Notes: generated by a model from the letters alone, not told the origin. 64,000 bases of DNA from Candidatus Eiseniibacteriota bacterium (GCA_016712505.1 JADJQY010000009.1:248001-312000), one strand, 5' to 3'; numbered from the stretch's first letter, positions 53,301-61,957 are shown. Numbers and translations: made by a program.

Positions 53301-53813
53301 CCGAGCGTGCCGATCTCGGCCGACTTCAAGTCGGCGCTCCGGCAGGCCTACCGGATCCGAAACGCCTTCTTCAGTGACTCGGACGGGGCGGGAATGCAGC
53401 TCTCGTGGAAGCCGGGGCGCCCGAACAAGGACCCGAACGCGCAGTTCCTGGTCCGCGGAGTGAGGCTCGACATCGGAGGCGAGTCGTTCGTCTATCGCAG
53501 CGGCAATCAGGTCTTCACCCCGCTGGCCTGGCCGGGCAAGAGTCCGGACGCCGGTGCCACCCTGGCCATCGATGCCGGGGAAGGGGTCAAGGTGAACGAC
53601 CTGGCCTACGAAGGGGTGTGGGGCTTGTTCCGCCTGGTCGATCAAGCGAAGCCGTTCAGCGAAGCGAACAAGCTCTCCCTGACCTGGCGCATCGGCACCG
53701 ACCAGGGAGATGTGCAGATGACCTACGAGGTGCGCAGCAACACCACGACACACCCGCTGGAGCGCGGGTTGTTGCGGTTCCGTTGTCCGGCGCAGGTTGC
53801 GGGAGGGAAGTAA
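50340..53813 (+). CDS. tssM: Type VI secretion inner-membrane protein TssM (IcmF family)
   Basis: 1157 residues, starting at a GTG (50340) with GAAGGGA upstream; an ATG at 50352 is an alternative. There are two N-terminal transmembrane helices (about 15-65). The cytoplasmic NTPase domain has Walker A IIGPPASGKTT (~132-142) and Walker B VILDTAGRY. A third transmembrane helix is near residue 460 (VGCVLLTLLALLLGILSSL), followed by the ~680-residue periplasmic domain that reaches TssJ. Length and order fit the family. Walker A is intact, so NTP binding is expected. Confidence 0.95.
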   Translation: MGNSMIFTLLLKLMNPAALLSGGAIGLAALAVLVGRSFGWPWYVTLIVVLTIVILYFVILFVVKTMQAKKAKALEQSIEQQAQAQIATSRPGREGEIEHLKSQLVEAVGALKSSKLGKGKGGEGALYVLPWYMIIGPPASGKTTLLQNGGLNFPYLDPTRSKSSVKGVGGTRNCDWWFAEEAVILDTAGRYVLPVEADDTKEWLAFLDLLKKHRGKQPINGLMVGVSISDLLAGPEESVDGHAIKIRTRIDELIKHLGVTFPVYVLFTKCDLVKGFVEFFGDFSKTERANVWGATVPRERAQKDPAQRIFEEEFDRLIEAIHEAKVPRIAQLGKPEGRAEVLFFPLQISALRNRLSRFMQILFRQNPYQELPVFRGFYLTSGTQEGRPIDQVINAMLKGFGVSASEEGMFAQASQTKSYFIEDVFAKIAFPDRHMGGPSAEGERRRRHTRVRFFGVGCVLLTLLALLLGILSSLNRSLVSRVENLSGRAKASAESAPRELPMADLRTLDDLRSNLEQMERRKGFGSKVALLGTYQGENAEAAARNLYLYVLYEKALAPALPFLENKLKDPNPNTPFVDYYDSYRAWALILDPAVRFKARKDATRTAHVLARYWSPRNGENEAEVDSLLSRQLLYASRFPQDLAALVTQRPDATIDLTARERIRAYWSAEAVYPSLVNAGVTAADITVEGAAGGQFGMTGAVTVPGAFTRDGWIKFVRPTIDWLEEMRQDWAMQEAWPGAPSLRSDLLVRYAADYQAKWVTFMEATEVESSDDPLKTKTFLERAAGDKSPVLAYLRTVDSNTQFGRDGDASLRGVEDAFVPVREFMLDPKQEKSISISRLKGMVSKDKPVYTIYQEKVAALSAAFADVAKSGDPTNSGPVQEVVGWVETTVPTDDAVGSALSGILQVPVGAVTGSVQKGKGKGIQNQWREVYRQYQQELAGRFPIEGGDGEVPIKAFEEFFGPKGAFWNFYFENLSEIITEDGAEVLDPSVPISADFKSALRQAYRIRNAFFSDSDGAGMQLSWKPGRPNKDPNAQFLVRGVRLDIGGESFVYRSGNQVFTPLAWPGKSPDAGATLAIDAGEGVKVNDLAYEGVWGLFRLVDQAKPFSEANKLSLTWRIGTDQGDVQMTYEVRSNTTTHPLERGLLRFRCPAQVAGGK

Positions 53814-53853
53814 TCCACCCGCACCAGCCCGCGGAAGGAGCGAATCCGCCACG

Positions 53854-54825
53854 ATGACTCCCTATACCCTGACGGTCGGCTGCTTCGGAAAGCTTCCGCT
53901 GGCGGCCGACTTCATGAGCCAGCACTCCGGCCTCACCGAGGGGGTGGCGCTCGAGCGTTGGCTCCAGGAGGGAGTGAATCTCACCCATGTACGCTACGGC
54001 GATCGGGCGGAGGGGCTGCTCCGCGCGATGCCGCGCGTGTGGTTTCACTTCTGGCGGAATTCTCCCGAGCATGGCTTGACCGGGGTGATGGGACCGAGTC
54101 GGGATCAGAGCGGTCGAGTCTTTCCGTTCGCGGTCTATGCCCACGCACGATCGACCGGGGCCGGATATCCGGCCCCACTGGCGGCACTCCTCGATCCGTT
54201 CTTGCGCCGCGCCTCGTCCGTGACCTGCGCGGAGTGGAAGGACCTGCCCAGCCTCTCGGCCGCGATCAGCAGCCTCGCGCAGCCGTCTCCCCTCGACCCG
54301 CCGCCGATCTCCTCGGAGGTGGTGCTCGAGTCGGTCAGCCTGGGGGCGTTCGCCGCCTCGCTCTCCGGGAGCGGCGCGGTCAACCCGGCGATCCGCGTGG
54401 CGACCAACCTGCTCGAGGTGGCGCACCGCACGAGCGTCCCGGTCTACGGGCTCCGCTTCCGGCTGCCGGAGGGGGTGGAGGTGTGGGGACCGGCCCTGGT
54501 CTTTTGGTTGGAGCTCTGCCGGGCGATCTTCAGAAACGCCGGGCGCCCGCCGTTTCTACTCTGGAACGAACCGAGCGCGGGTCGGGTAGAGGTGATCGAC
54601 GTCTATTACCAGCCTCCGGGACCGCTCGCGTTTCTGCACCTGCTCGATCCGACGCTCGACTCGGAGTCGTTGTATCCGGTCGAGGCGGAGGAGGCGCGCA
54701 CCCTCGCCGTGCCGTTGGCCGCGTTGGCCCCGCTCGAGAGCTGGAAGCAGACGTCCTTGAGCCTGCGCCAGGCCCTGCAGGTCTTTGCCCGGCCGAAGTC
54801 CCAGGATGGGAAAGGAGATTCATGA
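53854..54825 (+). CDS. tagF: Type VI secretion-associated protein TagF (ImpM family)
   Basis: 323 residues from ATG 53854. The N-terminal TagF domain is clear: TVGCFGKLPLAADFMSQHSG, LRAMPRVWFHFWRN, GVMGPSRDQSGRVFPFAVYA. In other bacteria TagF represses firing post-translationally together with the FHA/threonine-phosphorylation pathway. Here there is no PpkA/PppA in the window, and the FHA partner lacks its FHA domain. The stop overlaps the tssA start (ATGA). Confidence 0.9.
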   Translation: MTPYTLTVGCFGKLPLAADFMSQHSGLTEGVALERWLQEGVNLTHVRYGDRAEGLLRAMPRVWFHFWRNSPEHGLTGVMGPSRDQSGRVFPFAVYAHARSTGAGYPAPLAALLDPFLRRASSVTCAEWKDLPSLSAAISSLAQPSPLDPPPISSEVVLESVSLGAFAASLSGSGAVNPAIRVATNLLEVAHRTSVPVYGLRFRLPEGVEVWGPALVFWLELCRAIFRNAGRPPFLLWNEPSAGRVEVIDVYYQPPGPLAFLHLLDPTLDSESLYPVEAEEARTLAVPLAALAPLESWKQTSLSLRQALQVFARPKSQDGKGDS

Positions 54826-56411
54826 GCGCGGCAGACTATCTCGAATTGGGCCGGAACCCGGTACGTGACGGTGCTCCTGGGGGAGAGTCGTGCCGCGACG
54901 ATCAGGATTTCGAGTCGATCCAGCTCGAGGTGCGGAAGCTGGAGCTGCCCGACGGCTCCCAGCCGAACTGGGAAACCGTGGTTCAGCTTGGAACCAAGCT
55001 GCTCAAGGACCGCTCGAAGGATCTGCTGGTGGCGGCGTGGGTGACGGTCGGTCTCTTCACCCGAGAGGGGTATGCCGGACTCGCCGTGGGATTGACCGTG
55101 ATGCGCGACCTGGTCGATCTCCACTGGGACGTGCTGTTCCCGGAAGTGAAGCGCCTCAAGGGGCGGGTGGCCGCGTTCGAGTGGACCTACGAGCGGATTC
55201 TACGCGAAATCGGGCGCCGCACTCCGAACGCTGCGGAACGCGAGGCGATCGCCGAGTGTGCGGAGCGGCTGAAGGAGCTCGATGGGAAGCTCTCGGACAA
55301 GGTGGAGGGGGGAGGCCCAAACCCCGCCGATATCCGGCGTGCGCTGGAAGATGCGGCATCCCAGGTGGCCGCGCCGGCCCCTCAGGCCGCGGCCGCGGCC
55401 GCGGCGCCGACCTCGAGCGCCGCGAGCGCCGGTGGCTCGGGCGCAGCGGTGACCACCTCGGTGGCCTCGGCGGCCGAGGTGCCCCAGGCGCTGGGCAACG
55501 CGCGCTCGATCCTCCGCGCGGCCGCCGAGTGCCTCCGCCGCGAGGAGCCTGCCAATCCGCTGGGGTATCGTCTCCCGCGGATCGCGGCCTGGATGCACCT
55601 GATCGCTCCGCCGCCGCATCAGGACGGGCAGACCTCGATTCCCGCACCGCCTCCTGACCAGCTGGAGAAACTGGAGCAGATGCTCGGCGCGGGCCAGTAC
55701 CCGGGCGTCCTGCAGATGACCGAGGAGCGCCTCGGCACCGCGGTATTCTGGCTCGACTTGAACCGCTACGCGGCGGCGGCGCTCGAGGCGATGGGTCCGG
55801 CGTTCCAGGTTTGCGCCCAAGCGGTCGTGGACGAGACCGCACTCCTGCTGCGGCGCTTTCCGGTCCTCAAGGAACTCCGCTTCGCCGGGGGGGCGCCGGT
55901 TGCAAACCCGGCGACCCAGCAGTGGCTCGCGACGCGGGTGCTGGCCGCCGGAGAAGGTGCGGGTCCGGGGGGCGGCGCGGCGGCGCCGGCCGCGGGCGAC
56001 GATCTCGATGGATTGGCCGAAGCCTGCGCGAAGTCGCGCGAGCTGGTCGGGCAGAGGCGGATTGGAGAGGCGATCCGCCTGCTCGAAGAGGGGGCGCAGG
56101 GGGCTCGGACGCTTCGGGCCCGCGCCCACTGGAAACTCGAGGTCTCCCGCATCTGTATGTCGCAAAACTACGCCGAAACCGCTTTGCACCACCTCGAGGC
56201 GCTCGATCAGGAGATTCAGGGCTCCCGGGCGGAGGACTGGGATGCCGGCCTCTGCATCGAAGTGCTGAAAACTCTTTTCCAATCTCACCAGAAAGTCTTA
56301 TCTTCCATCCGTCCAATTCCGCCAGAGGAGCTGCAGAAATCTCGCCTTCTCTTGGGAAGGTTATCTCGGCTCGACGTCGTCTCGGCGCTCGCGTTCGAAC
56401 CAAAGCGGTGA
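54822..56411 (+). CDS. tssA: Type VI secretion cap/priming protein TssA
   Basis: 529 residues. The N-terminal ImpA_N domain contains LLVAAWVTVGLFTREGYAGL and LHWDVLFPEVKRLKGRVAAF. A Pro/Ala-rich linker of about 25 residues follows (around residues 180-215). The C-terminal VasJ-like domain (PLGYRLPRIAAWMHLIAPPP, CAKSRELVGQRRIGEAIRLL) makes this a long TssA form. TssA coordinates sheath and tube assembly. Directly after it lie 265 nt containing a 13-bp tandem repeat. Confidence 0.88.
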   Translation: MSAADYLELGRNPVRDGAPGGESCRDDQDFESIQLEVRKLELPDGSQPNWETVVQLGTKLLKDRSKDLLVAAWVTVGLFTREGYAGLAVGLTVMRDLVDLHWDVLFPEVKRLKGRVAAFEWTYERILREIGRRTPNAAEREAIAECAERLKELDGKLSDKVEGGGPNPADIRRALEDAASQVAAPAPQAAAAAAAPTSSAASAGGSGAAVTTSVASAAEVPQALGNARSILRAAAECLRREEPANPLGYRLPRIAAWMHLIAPPPHQDGQTSIPAPPPDQLEKLEQMLGAGQYPGVLQMTEERLGTAVFWLDLNRYAAAALEAMGPAFQVCAQAVVDETALLLRRFPVLKELRFAGGAPVANPATQQWLATRVLAAGEGAGPGGGAAAPAAGDDLDGLAEACAKSRELVGQRRIGEAIRLLEEGAQGARTLRARAHWKLEVSRICMSQNYAETALHHLEALDQEIQGSRAEDWDAGLCIEVLKTLFQSHQKVLSSIRPIPPEELQKSRLLLGRLSRLDVVSALAFEPKR

Positions 56412-56479
56412 CTTCGAGGACCGACGGACTTTGGGCGTCGGTCCGCGCGACCAGAGTTTCAGCTCCCGCGCTCGCGTCG

Positions 56480-56557
56480 CAACCAGGCTGGGCGACCAGT
56501 CTGGGCAACCAGGTTGGGCAACCAGTCTGGGTAACCAGTCTGGGTAACCAGTCTGGA
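56480..56557. repeat. Six tandem copies of a 13-bp unit
   Basis: CAACCAGTCTGGG-type units at 56480, 56493, 56506, 56519, 56532 and 56545, in register, each 13 bp, between tssA and tssB. The unit contains no obvious terminator or gene. Confidence 0.92.
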
Positions 56558-56676
56558 TCCGGATCACCTGGAAGCGGGCTCAGCGCGGAGGCCGGTGCAG
56601 CAAGCCGTAACCCCGGTCGGACGCGAACGCGGACCGGACGGGCCCCGAGAGTGAAGCAGAAGAAAGGGAGGAGTTC

Positions 56677-57158
56677 ATGGCGTCTGAGGGATCGGTCGCT
56701 CCTAAGGAGCGGGTCAACATCGTCTACAAGCCCGCCACCGGCGGAATGCAGGCCGAGATCGAGCTACCGCTCAAGCTGTTGGTGATGGGGATTTCACTTC
56801 CCGCGCGGACGATACGGCGCTGGAGGAGCGGAAGACCATCTCGATCGACAAGGACAACTTCAACGACGTTCTGGCCAAGCAGAACATCTCGCTCGACGTC
56901 AACGTGGCCGAAAAGCTGAGCGGCACCGACGGGGCGGAGTTGCCGGTTCACTTGTCCTTCAAGCACATCAACGACTTCACCCCGACCGCGGTGGCGAAGC
57001 AGGTGCCGGAACTCAACAAGATGCTCGAACTGCGCGAGGCGCTCACCGCGCTCAAGGGGCCGCTGGCCAATGTCCCGGCCTTCCGCAAGAAGATCGAGGA
57101 GATGCTCAAGGACGAGGGACAGCGGGACAAGTTGATGAAGGAACTCGGACTGGAGTAG
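56677..57158 (+). CDS. tssB: Type VI secretion sheath protein TssB, apparent 1-base deletion
   Basis: The ATG at 56677 gives MASEGSVAPKERVNIVYKPA up to LLVMG. The frame then breaks at a G-run (56787-56790). The expected TssB sequence (DFTSRADDTALEERKTISID) resumes in the next frame and runs through FKHINDFTPTAVAKQVPELN to the stop at 57158. One missing G restores an uninterrupted ~161-residue protein of normal length. TssB and TssC form the contractile sheath. As tssC and all other core genes are intact, a sequencing indel in a homopolymer is the simplest reading; if real, the T6SS is disabled. Confidence 0.9.
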
Positions 57159-57291
57159 CCGGTTCGGGAAGACCCGTTTCCGTCGCCCGTAACCGATCTT
57201 CATCCGTACTGGCACCCAGCGGTACATATTTCCAGGAGTGCGCGCCGCGGCCCAAGGCAGGTCCCGCGCAGCTTGAGAGGGAGGCAGAACC

Positions 57292-58779
57292 ATGGCGGAT
57301 GCCGAGCAGGAAAAGCAGGCCCAGACAGGTGAGACGGTCAACGCGGATTCGCTGTTGGACGAGATCATCGCGGGGACCACGAAGTACAAGCCGCAGGACG
57401 AGAGCTACGCGATCGCGAAGCGTGGGTTGGAGGCGTTCATGCGCGAGCTGGTCCGCCCTGGTGGGGCGGAACAGCGGGTGCACCAGTCGGTCGTGAACGC
57501 GATCATCGGCGAGCTCGACCAGAAGCTCTCGAAGCAGATCGATGAGATCCTGCATCACGCCGAAGTCCAGAAGCTGGAGTCGGCCTGGCGCGGCCTCAAG
57601 CTCCTGGTGGACCGGACCGACTTCCGGGAGAACATCAAGATCGAGTTGCTCAACGTCTCGAAGGACGACCTGCTGAACGACTTCGAAGACTCCCCCGAAG
57701 TGGCGAAGTCCGGACTCTACAAGCAGGTCTACACCGCGGAATATGGGCAGTTCGGCGGGCAGCCGTTCGGGGCGATGGTGGCAAACTACGAGTTCAGCGC
57801 CCATCCCCAGGACATCAAGCTGCTGCAGTACTCGGCCAGCGTCGCCGCCATGGCGCACGCGCCGTTCATCACCGCCGCCAGTCCGAAGTTCTTCGGGGAG
57901 GAGAGCTGGCAGACCCTGCCCGGGCTGAAGGATCTCCACTCCGTCTTCGAGGCGCCGCAGTACGCGAAGTGGCGCTCCTTCCGCGACAGTGAGGACGCGC
58001 GCTACGTCGGGTTGACCTGCCCGCGCTTCCTGCTCCGCCTGCCCTACGGGGCCGAGACGGTGCCGGTGAAGGAGTTCGACTACAACGAGACGGTGACCGA
58101 CAGCCACGACAAGTACCTCTGGGGCAACACCGCCTTCACCTTTGCTTCCCGTCTCACCGACAGCTTCGCCAAGTATCGCTGGTGCCCGAACATTACCGGC
58201 CCGCTGGGCGGGGGAGCGGTCGAGGATCTGCCGGTCCACGTCTTCGACTCGATGGGATCGAAGGAGCAAAAGATCCCGACCGAGATCCTGGTCTCGGAGC
58301 GGCGGGAGTACGAGCTGGCCGAGGAGGGCTTCATGGCCCTGACCATGCGCAAGGGCTCGGACAACGCCTGCTTCTTCTCCGCCAGTTCGGCCCAGAAGCC
58401 GAAGACCTTCGGCGGGACCAAGGAAGGGAAGGAGGCGGAGACCAACTACCGCCTCGGGACCCAGTTGCCCTACATGTTCGTCGTCTCCCGCATGGCGCAC
58501 TACCTCAAGGTGATCCAGCGGGAGAACATCGGCAGCTGGAAGTCGAAGACCGACCTGAACAACGAGCTGAACAAGTGGATCAGCCAGTACGTCTCCGAGA
58601 TGGACGACGCGGCCCCGGCGATCAAGAGCCGGCGTCCCCTGCGCGAGGCGAAGATCTCGGTCGAGGACATCGAGGGAGAGCCGGGCTGGTACCGCGTCGA
58701 CATGAAGATCCGCCCCCACTTCAAGTACATGGGCGCGAACTTCACCCTCTCCTTGGTTGGCAAGCTGGACAAGAAGTAG
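57292..58779 (+). CDS. tssC: Type VI secretion sheath protein TssC
   Basis: 495 residues, typical length. Signatures are LVDRTDFRENIKIELLNVSK, DLLNDFEDSPEVAKSGLYKQ, the GQFGGQPFGAMVANYEF strand and the C-terminal GWYRVDMKIRPHFKYMGANF with terminal SLVGKLDKK. It interlocks with TssB to form the sheath that drives the Hcp tube. It is followed by a hairpin that probably separates it transcriptionally from hcp. Confidence 0.97.
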   Translation: MADAEQEKQAQTGETVNADSLLDEIIAGTTKYKPQDESYAIAKRGLEAFMRELVRPGGAEQRVHQSVVNAIIGELDQKLSKQIDEILHHAEVQKLESAWRGLKLLVDRTDFRENIKIELLNVSKDDLLNDFEDSPEVAKSGLYKQVYTAEYGQFGGQPFGAMVANYEFSAHPQDIKLLQYSASVAAMAHAPFITAASPKFFGEESWQTLPGLKDLHSVFEAPQYAKWRSFRDSEDARYVGLTCPRFLLRLPYGAETVPVKEFDYNETVTDSHDKYLWGNTAFTFASRLTDSFAKYRWCPNITGPLGGGAVEDLPVHVFDSMGSKEQKIPTEILVSERREYELAEEGFMALTMRKGSDNACFFSASSAQKPKTFGGTKEGKEAETNYRLGTQLPYMFVVSRMAHYLKVIQRENIGSWKSKTDLNNELNKWISQYVSEMDDAAPAIKSRRPLREAKISVEDIEGEPGWYRVDMKIRPHFKYMGANFTLSLVGKLDKK

Positions 58780-58793
58780 ACCTCGGACACCGG

Positions 58794-58817
58794 CGGCCCG
58801 TCCTCCGGGGCGGGCCG
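58794..58817 (+). terminator. Hairpin between tssC and hcp
   Basis: CGGCCCG, 10-nt loop, CGGGCCG. No adjacent T-tract, so termination may be partial. The rest of the 277-nt gap precedes hcp and holds its probable promoter. Confidence 0.5.
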
Positions 58818-59005
58818 TTCGGAGTCGGCCGCAAAAAAGCCGTTTCCTCTCCGGAAGCCACGCAACCGCGGAAGGACGCCGGCGGATAAGAAGGACGTCG
58901 CGCAGGGAGTCGGATCGAACGACCGCTCGGGGCGCGCAAGAATGGCAACGTGGACGAGACAGTGGGGATGAGGACCCGGTAGGAGCCGATGCGTGAGGCG
59001 ATGGG

Positions 59006-59021
59006 TGGCCCGCCTCTTCCT
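59006..59021 (+). promoter_or_regulatory. Sigma-54-like promoter before hcp
   Basis: TGGCCCG-CCTC-TTCCT resembles the -24/-12 consensus TGGCACG-N4-TTGCW: the -24 GG and spacing are right, while the -12 GC is CC. It lies 36 nt before the hcp ATG, which would suit regulation by the activator at 41150. Confidence 0.35.
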
Positions 59022-59056
59022 CCCGGCAATAACGGTCATCTAGGAGGCGAACGACA

Positions 59057-59548
59057 ATGGCTGAGACAGTACATCTGTACCTGAAGGCGAATGGGGCGGA
59101 CATCCAGGGAGAGCCGACCCAGACCTCGCTCGGACGTGAGAACTCGATCGAGTGCGTCTACTTCCAGCACTCGGTACGGACCGCGCGTGAGGCGGGATCC
59201 GGCATGGCGACCGGTCGGCGCTCGTACGACCCGATCGTCATCCGGAAGCGGATCGACAAGTCGAGCCCGCTCATCGCGAAGGCCCTCTGCAACAACGAAG
59301 TGATCGAGGGAGTCTTCAAGTTCTTCCGTCCGAATCCGGCCGGGGACGGGACGACGGAGCAGTTCTACACCATCGAGATCAAGCAGGGACGCGTCGCTTC
59401 GCTCAAGGAAGTGTCGCCCGACTGCCTCGACCCGGTGTCGACCAACGCCCCGCCGCTGGAGGAACTCGGGTTCGTGTTCCACACCATCTCGTGGACCTAC
59501 ACCAACGGCGGCGTCATGCACGAGGATACCTGGAACGCCAACGCCTAG
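59057..59548 (+). CDS. hcp: Type VI secretion tube protein Hcp (TssD)
   Basis: 163 residues with the Hcp beta-barrel sequence: VHLYLKANGADIQGEPTQTS, the basic YDPIVIRKRIDKSSPLIAKA segment, FKFFRPNPAGDGTTEQFYTI, and the C-terminal EELGFVFHTISWTY. Hexameric rings stack into the inner tube and can carry effectors. It has its own AGGAGG site, a candidate promoter upstream and hairpins on both sides, so it is likely expressed separately and strongly. Confidence 0.95.
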   Translation: MAETVHLYLKANGADIQGEPTQTSLGRENSIECVYFQHSVRTAREAGSGMATGRRSYDPIVIRKRIDKSSPLIAKALCNNEVIEGVFKFFRPNPAGDGTTEQFYTIEIKQGRVASLKEVSPDCLDPVSTNAPPLEELGFVFHTISWTYTNGGVMHEDTWNANA

Positions 59549-59639
59549 CCTGCGCGTCGGGTTCTCATTCCCAGAGCATCGCCCTCCCGATGCCGGCAGT
59601 TGTGGAGACGGAGGGGATGCGCTGATCGAAAGCCGGGTC

Positions 59640-59669
59640 GGGGGAGGAGGGGAAACCACCTTCTCCCCC
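59640..59669 (+). terminator. Hairpin after hcp
   Basis: GGGGGAGGAGG, 8-nt loop, CCTTCTCCCCC: 11-bp stem with one mismatch, in the 185-nt hcp-tssE gap. No T-run follows, so read-through into tssE is likely. Confidence 0.5.
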
Positions 59670-59733
59670 TCCGGCGTTTCCACCGGGCGAAGTTCGCCGG
59701 CTCGCGCCCACGACGAGGGCCCGGGAAGGACCG

Positions 59734-60150
59734 ATGCCAAGAGACCGAAGCTTGTTCGAGCGGATGCGCCAGCCGGACCGGGACGGTCCGCGAACCATCC
59801 ATGAGAACACCAACCGGCTGGCCGAGTCGGTGTTGGCGAACCTCCGGCGGTTGCTGAACAGCCGACCCGGCATCTCTCCGGCCAGCCCCGATTACGGGAT
59901 TCCGGATCTGTCGGACGTCGCCTACAGCATGCCGGAGTCATCTGGCCGCATGCGACTCGCGATCAAGGCCGCGATCGAGAAGTTCGAACCGCGTCTGCGT
60001 CGTGTCGCGGTCAAGTATGTGTTCGACCCGAATGACCCGCTGACCCTGCGGTTCGACGTGACCGCGGAGCTGGCGACCAACGATGAACGGGCCTCGATCC
60101 GCTTCGAGACCCGCTACGATCCGACCGGGCGGGTCGAAATCCGAGACTAG
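59734..60150 (+). CDS. tssE: Type VI secretion baseplate protein TssE (gp25-like)
   Basis: 138 residues. It has the gp25 core: ENTNRLAESVLANLRRLLNS, PDYGIPDLSDVAYSMP (the conserved Y-G-x-P-D motif), then IKAAIEKFEPRLRRVAVKYV and the strand LRFDVTAELA. It clamps the sheath to the baseplate wedge. An AAGGA site precedes ATG 59734. Confidence 0.93.
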   Translation: MPRDRSLFERMRQPDRDGPRTIHENTNRLAESVLANLRRLLNSRPGISPASPDYGIPDLSDVAYSMPESSGRMRLAIKAAIEKFEPRLRRVAVKYVFDPNDPLTLRFDVTAELATNDERASIRFETRYDPTGRVEIRD

Positions 60151-60199
60151 TCCTCCGCGCGCGCGGTTGGGCACGAGAGAAGGAATTCCGAGCCACCGC

Positions 60200-61957
60200 A
60201 TGTTCAATCGCTACTACCAGGACGAACTCCTCTACTTGCGCGAGTTGGGCGCGGAGTTCGCGCGTGCCCATCCGACCGCGGCCCACTTTCTGGCCGCGCC
60301 GGGCAGCGATCCCGACGTCGAACGGATGCTCGAGGGATTCGCCTTCTTGAGCGCCAAGGTCCGCCAGAAGCTGGACGACGAGATCCCCGAGGTCACGGCC
60401 GGCCTCTTCTCCATGCTCTGGCCGCACTACCTGCGCCCTGTCCCCTCGATGTCGATTCTGGAGTTTCAGCCGGTGCTGGCCGCCCTGCGACAGAGCCAGA
60501 CGATTCGGAGCGGCATCCGGGTGCAGTCGGTGCCGGTCGAAGGCACTCATTGTCAGTTTCAGACCGCCTACCCGGTGACCCTGAATCCGCTCTCCCTGGA
60601 TCAGGTCCAGATCGAGGCGATGGCCACCGGTCCAGGCCGGCTCTGGCTCGGCTTCAAGCTCTGGAACCAGGCAAAGCCGCAGACCCTCGACCTCAAGCGG
60701 GTGCGGGTGCACCTGCACGGCGATCCGACGCTCACCTTCGCGCTCTACTACTATCTCTCGGCGCATCTGCGCGAGGCCTGGGCGGGCGGCAGCGGTCCGG
60801 GCGCCCGCAGTGGCGGCGATCTCTGTCCGATCCGCATCGAGCCGGTCGGATTCGGCGAGGAGGAGGCGTTGCTGCCGTACCCCTCACGTTCCTTCGCCGG
60901 ATATCGTCTGCTGCAGGAGTATTTCTCGCTCCAGGAGAAGTTCCTCTTCCTCGACATCATCGGGTTGGAGGGCTTGCGCGACGCGACGGTCGGAGAGCAA
61001 TTCTGGGTCGAGTTCCGGTTCGACCGTCCGTTGCCCGCGGCGATTCGTCCCACCCCGGACGACATCCGTCTCTACTGCACTCCGATCGTGAACCTCTTTC
61101 CCCACGAGAGTGATCCCCTCCGGATCGACCACACCAAGGTCGAGTACCGGGTGCGGCCGCAGGGGGCATCGCCGCTGCACTACGAGGTGTACTCCATCGA
61201 TCGGGTAGTTGGGTATCAGAGCGGCTCGGCGCAGGAGAAGGAGATCCCGTCGTTTCTCTCCTTCAGCCACGACCTTTCCCCTCGAGAGCGGCTGCACTAC
61301 TACTCGGCCAGCATGCGCGAGGCGGTGGTGGACGAGCGGGCCGACACCTTCCTCTCCTTCGTCGACGACCGGGCCGAAGCTTCGGTCCCTCCGGTGGAGA
61401 CGATCTCGGTCAAGTTGCAGTGCACGAACCGAAGGCTTCCCGAGGCTTTGCGCGCGGGCGACATCCACGTGCCGACGGACACATCGCCGGAGTTCGTGCG
61501 CTTCCGCAATCTCACCGTACCGATCGGTTCGGTCCCGCCTCCGCTGGGCGGAGATCTCCATTGGCGCTTGGTCTCCCATCTGTCGTTGAACTACCTCTCG
61601 GTGACGAACGTGGAGGCGCTGCGCGGTATTCTCGGGCTGTACAACTTCCACGCCATGCGCGACCCAAGGGCCGCGCGGGCGAACGCCTTGCGTCTCGAGG
61701 GGATCCAGGCGATCTCCGCCCGCCCGATCGACAGCCTGGTGGATGGTTCGCTGCTGCGCGGGCTACGGGTGTCGCTCGAATTGAACGAGGACCGGTTCGC
61801 CGGCGATGGCGACCTCTATCTCTTCTGCACGGTCCTGAACGAGTTCCTCAATCTGTACGCCTCGATCAACTCCTTCGTCGAGTTGCGGGCCAAGGGAACC
61901 CAGCGAGGTGAAGAGCACCGTTGGCCGGCTCGCGTCGGGGGGCGGGATCTCCTGTGA
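60200..61957 (+). CDS. tssF: Type VI secretion baseplate protein TssF
   Basis: 585 residues. The N-terminus MFNRYYQDELLYLRELGAEF and FAFLSAKVRQKLDDEIPEVT are TssF hallmarks. C-terminal landmarks include NLFPHESDPLRIDHTKVEYR and VDGSLLRGLRVSLELNEDRF. TssF dimers plus TssG form the baseplate wedge core. Its stop overlaps the tssG GTG start. Confidence 0.96.
   Translation: MFNRYYQDELLYLRELGAEFARAHPTAAHFLAAPGSDPDVERMLEGFAFLSAKVRQKLDDEIPEVTAGLFSMLWPHYLRPVPSMSILEFQPVLAALRQSQTIRSGIRVQSVPVEGTHCQFQTAYPVTLNPLSLDQVQIEAMATGPGRLWLGFKLWNQAKPQTLDLKRVRVHLHGDPTLTFALYYYLSAHLREAWAGGSGPGARSGGDLCPIRIEPVGFGEEEALLPYPSRSFAGYRLLQEYFSLQEKFLFLDIIGLEGLRDATVGEQFWVEFRFDRPLPAAIRPTPDDIRLYCTPIVNLFPHESDPLRIDHTKVEYRVRPQGASPLHYEVYSIDRVVGYQSGSAQEKEIPSFLSFSHDLSPRERLHYYSASMREAVVDERADTFLSFVDDRAEASVPPVETISVKLQCTNRRLPEALRAGDIHVPTDTSPEFVRFRNLTVPIGSVPPPLGGDLHWRLVSHLSLNYLSVTNVEALRGILGLYNFHAMRDPRAARANALRLEGIQAISARPIDSLVDGSLLRGLRVSLELNEDRFAGDGDLYLFCTVLNEFLNLYASINSFVELRAKGTQRGEEHRWPARVGGRDLL

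Noticed and set aside
57106..59103. Minus-strand open frame of 665 codons
   Set aside because: It is antisense to tssC and hcp, both unambiguous.
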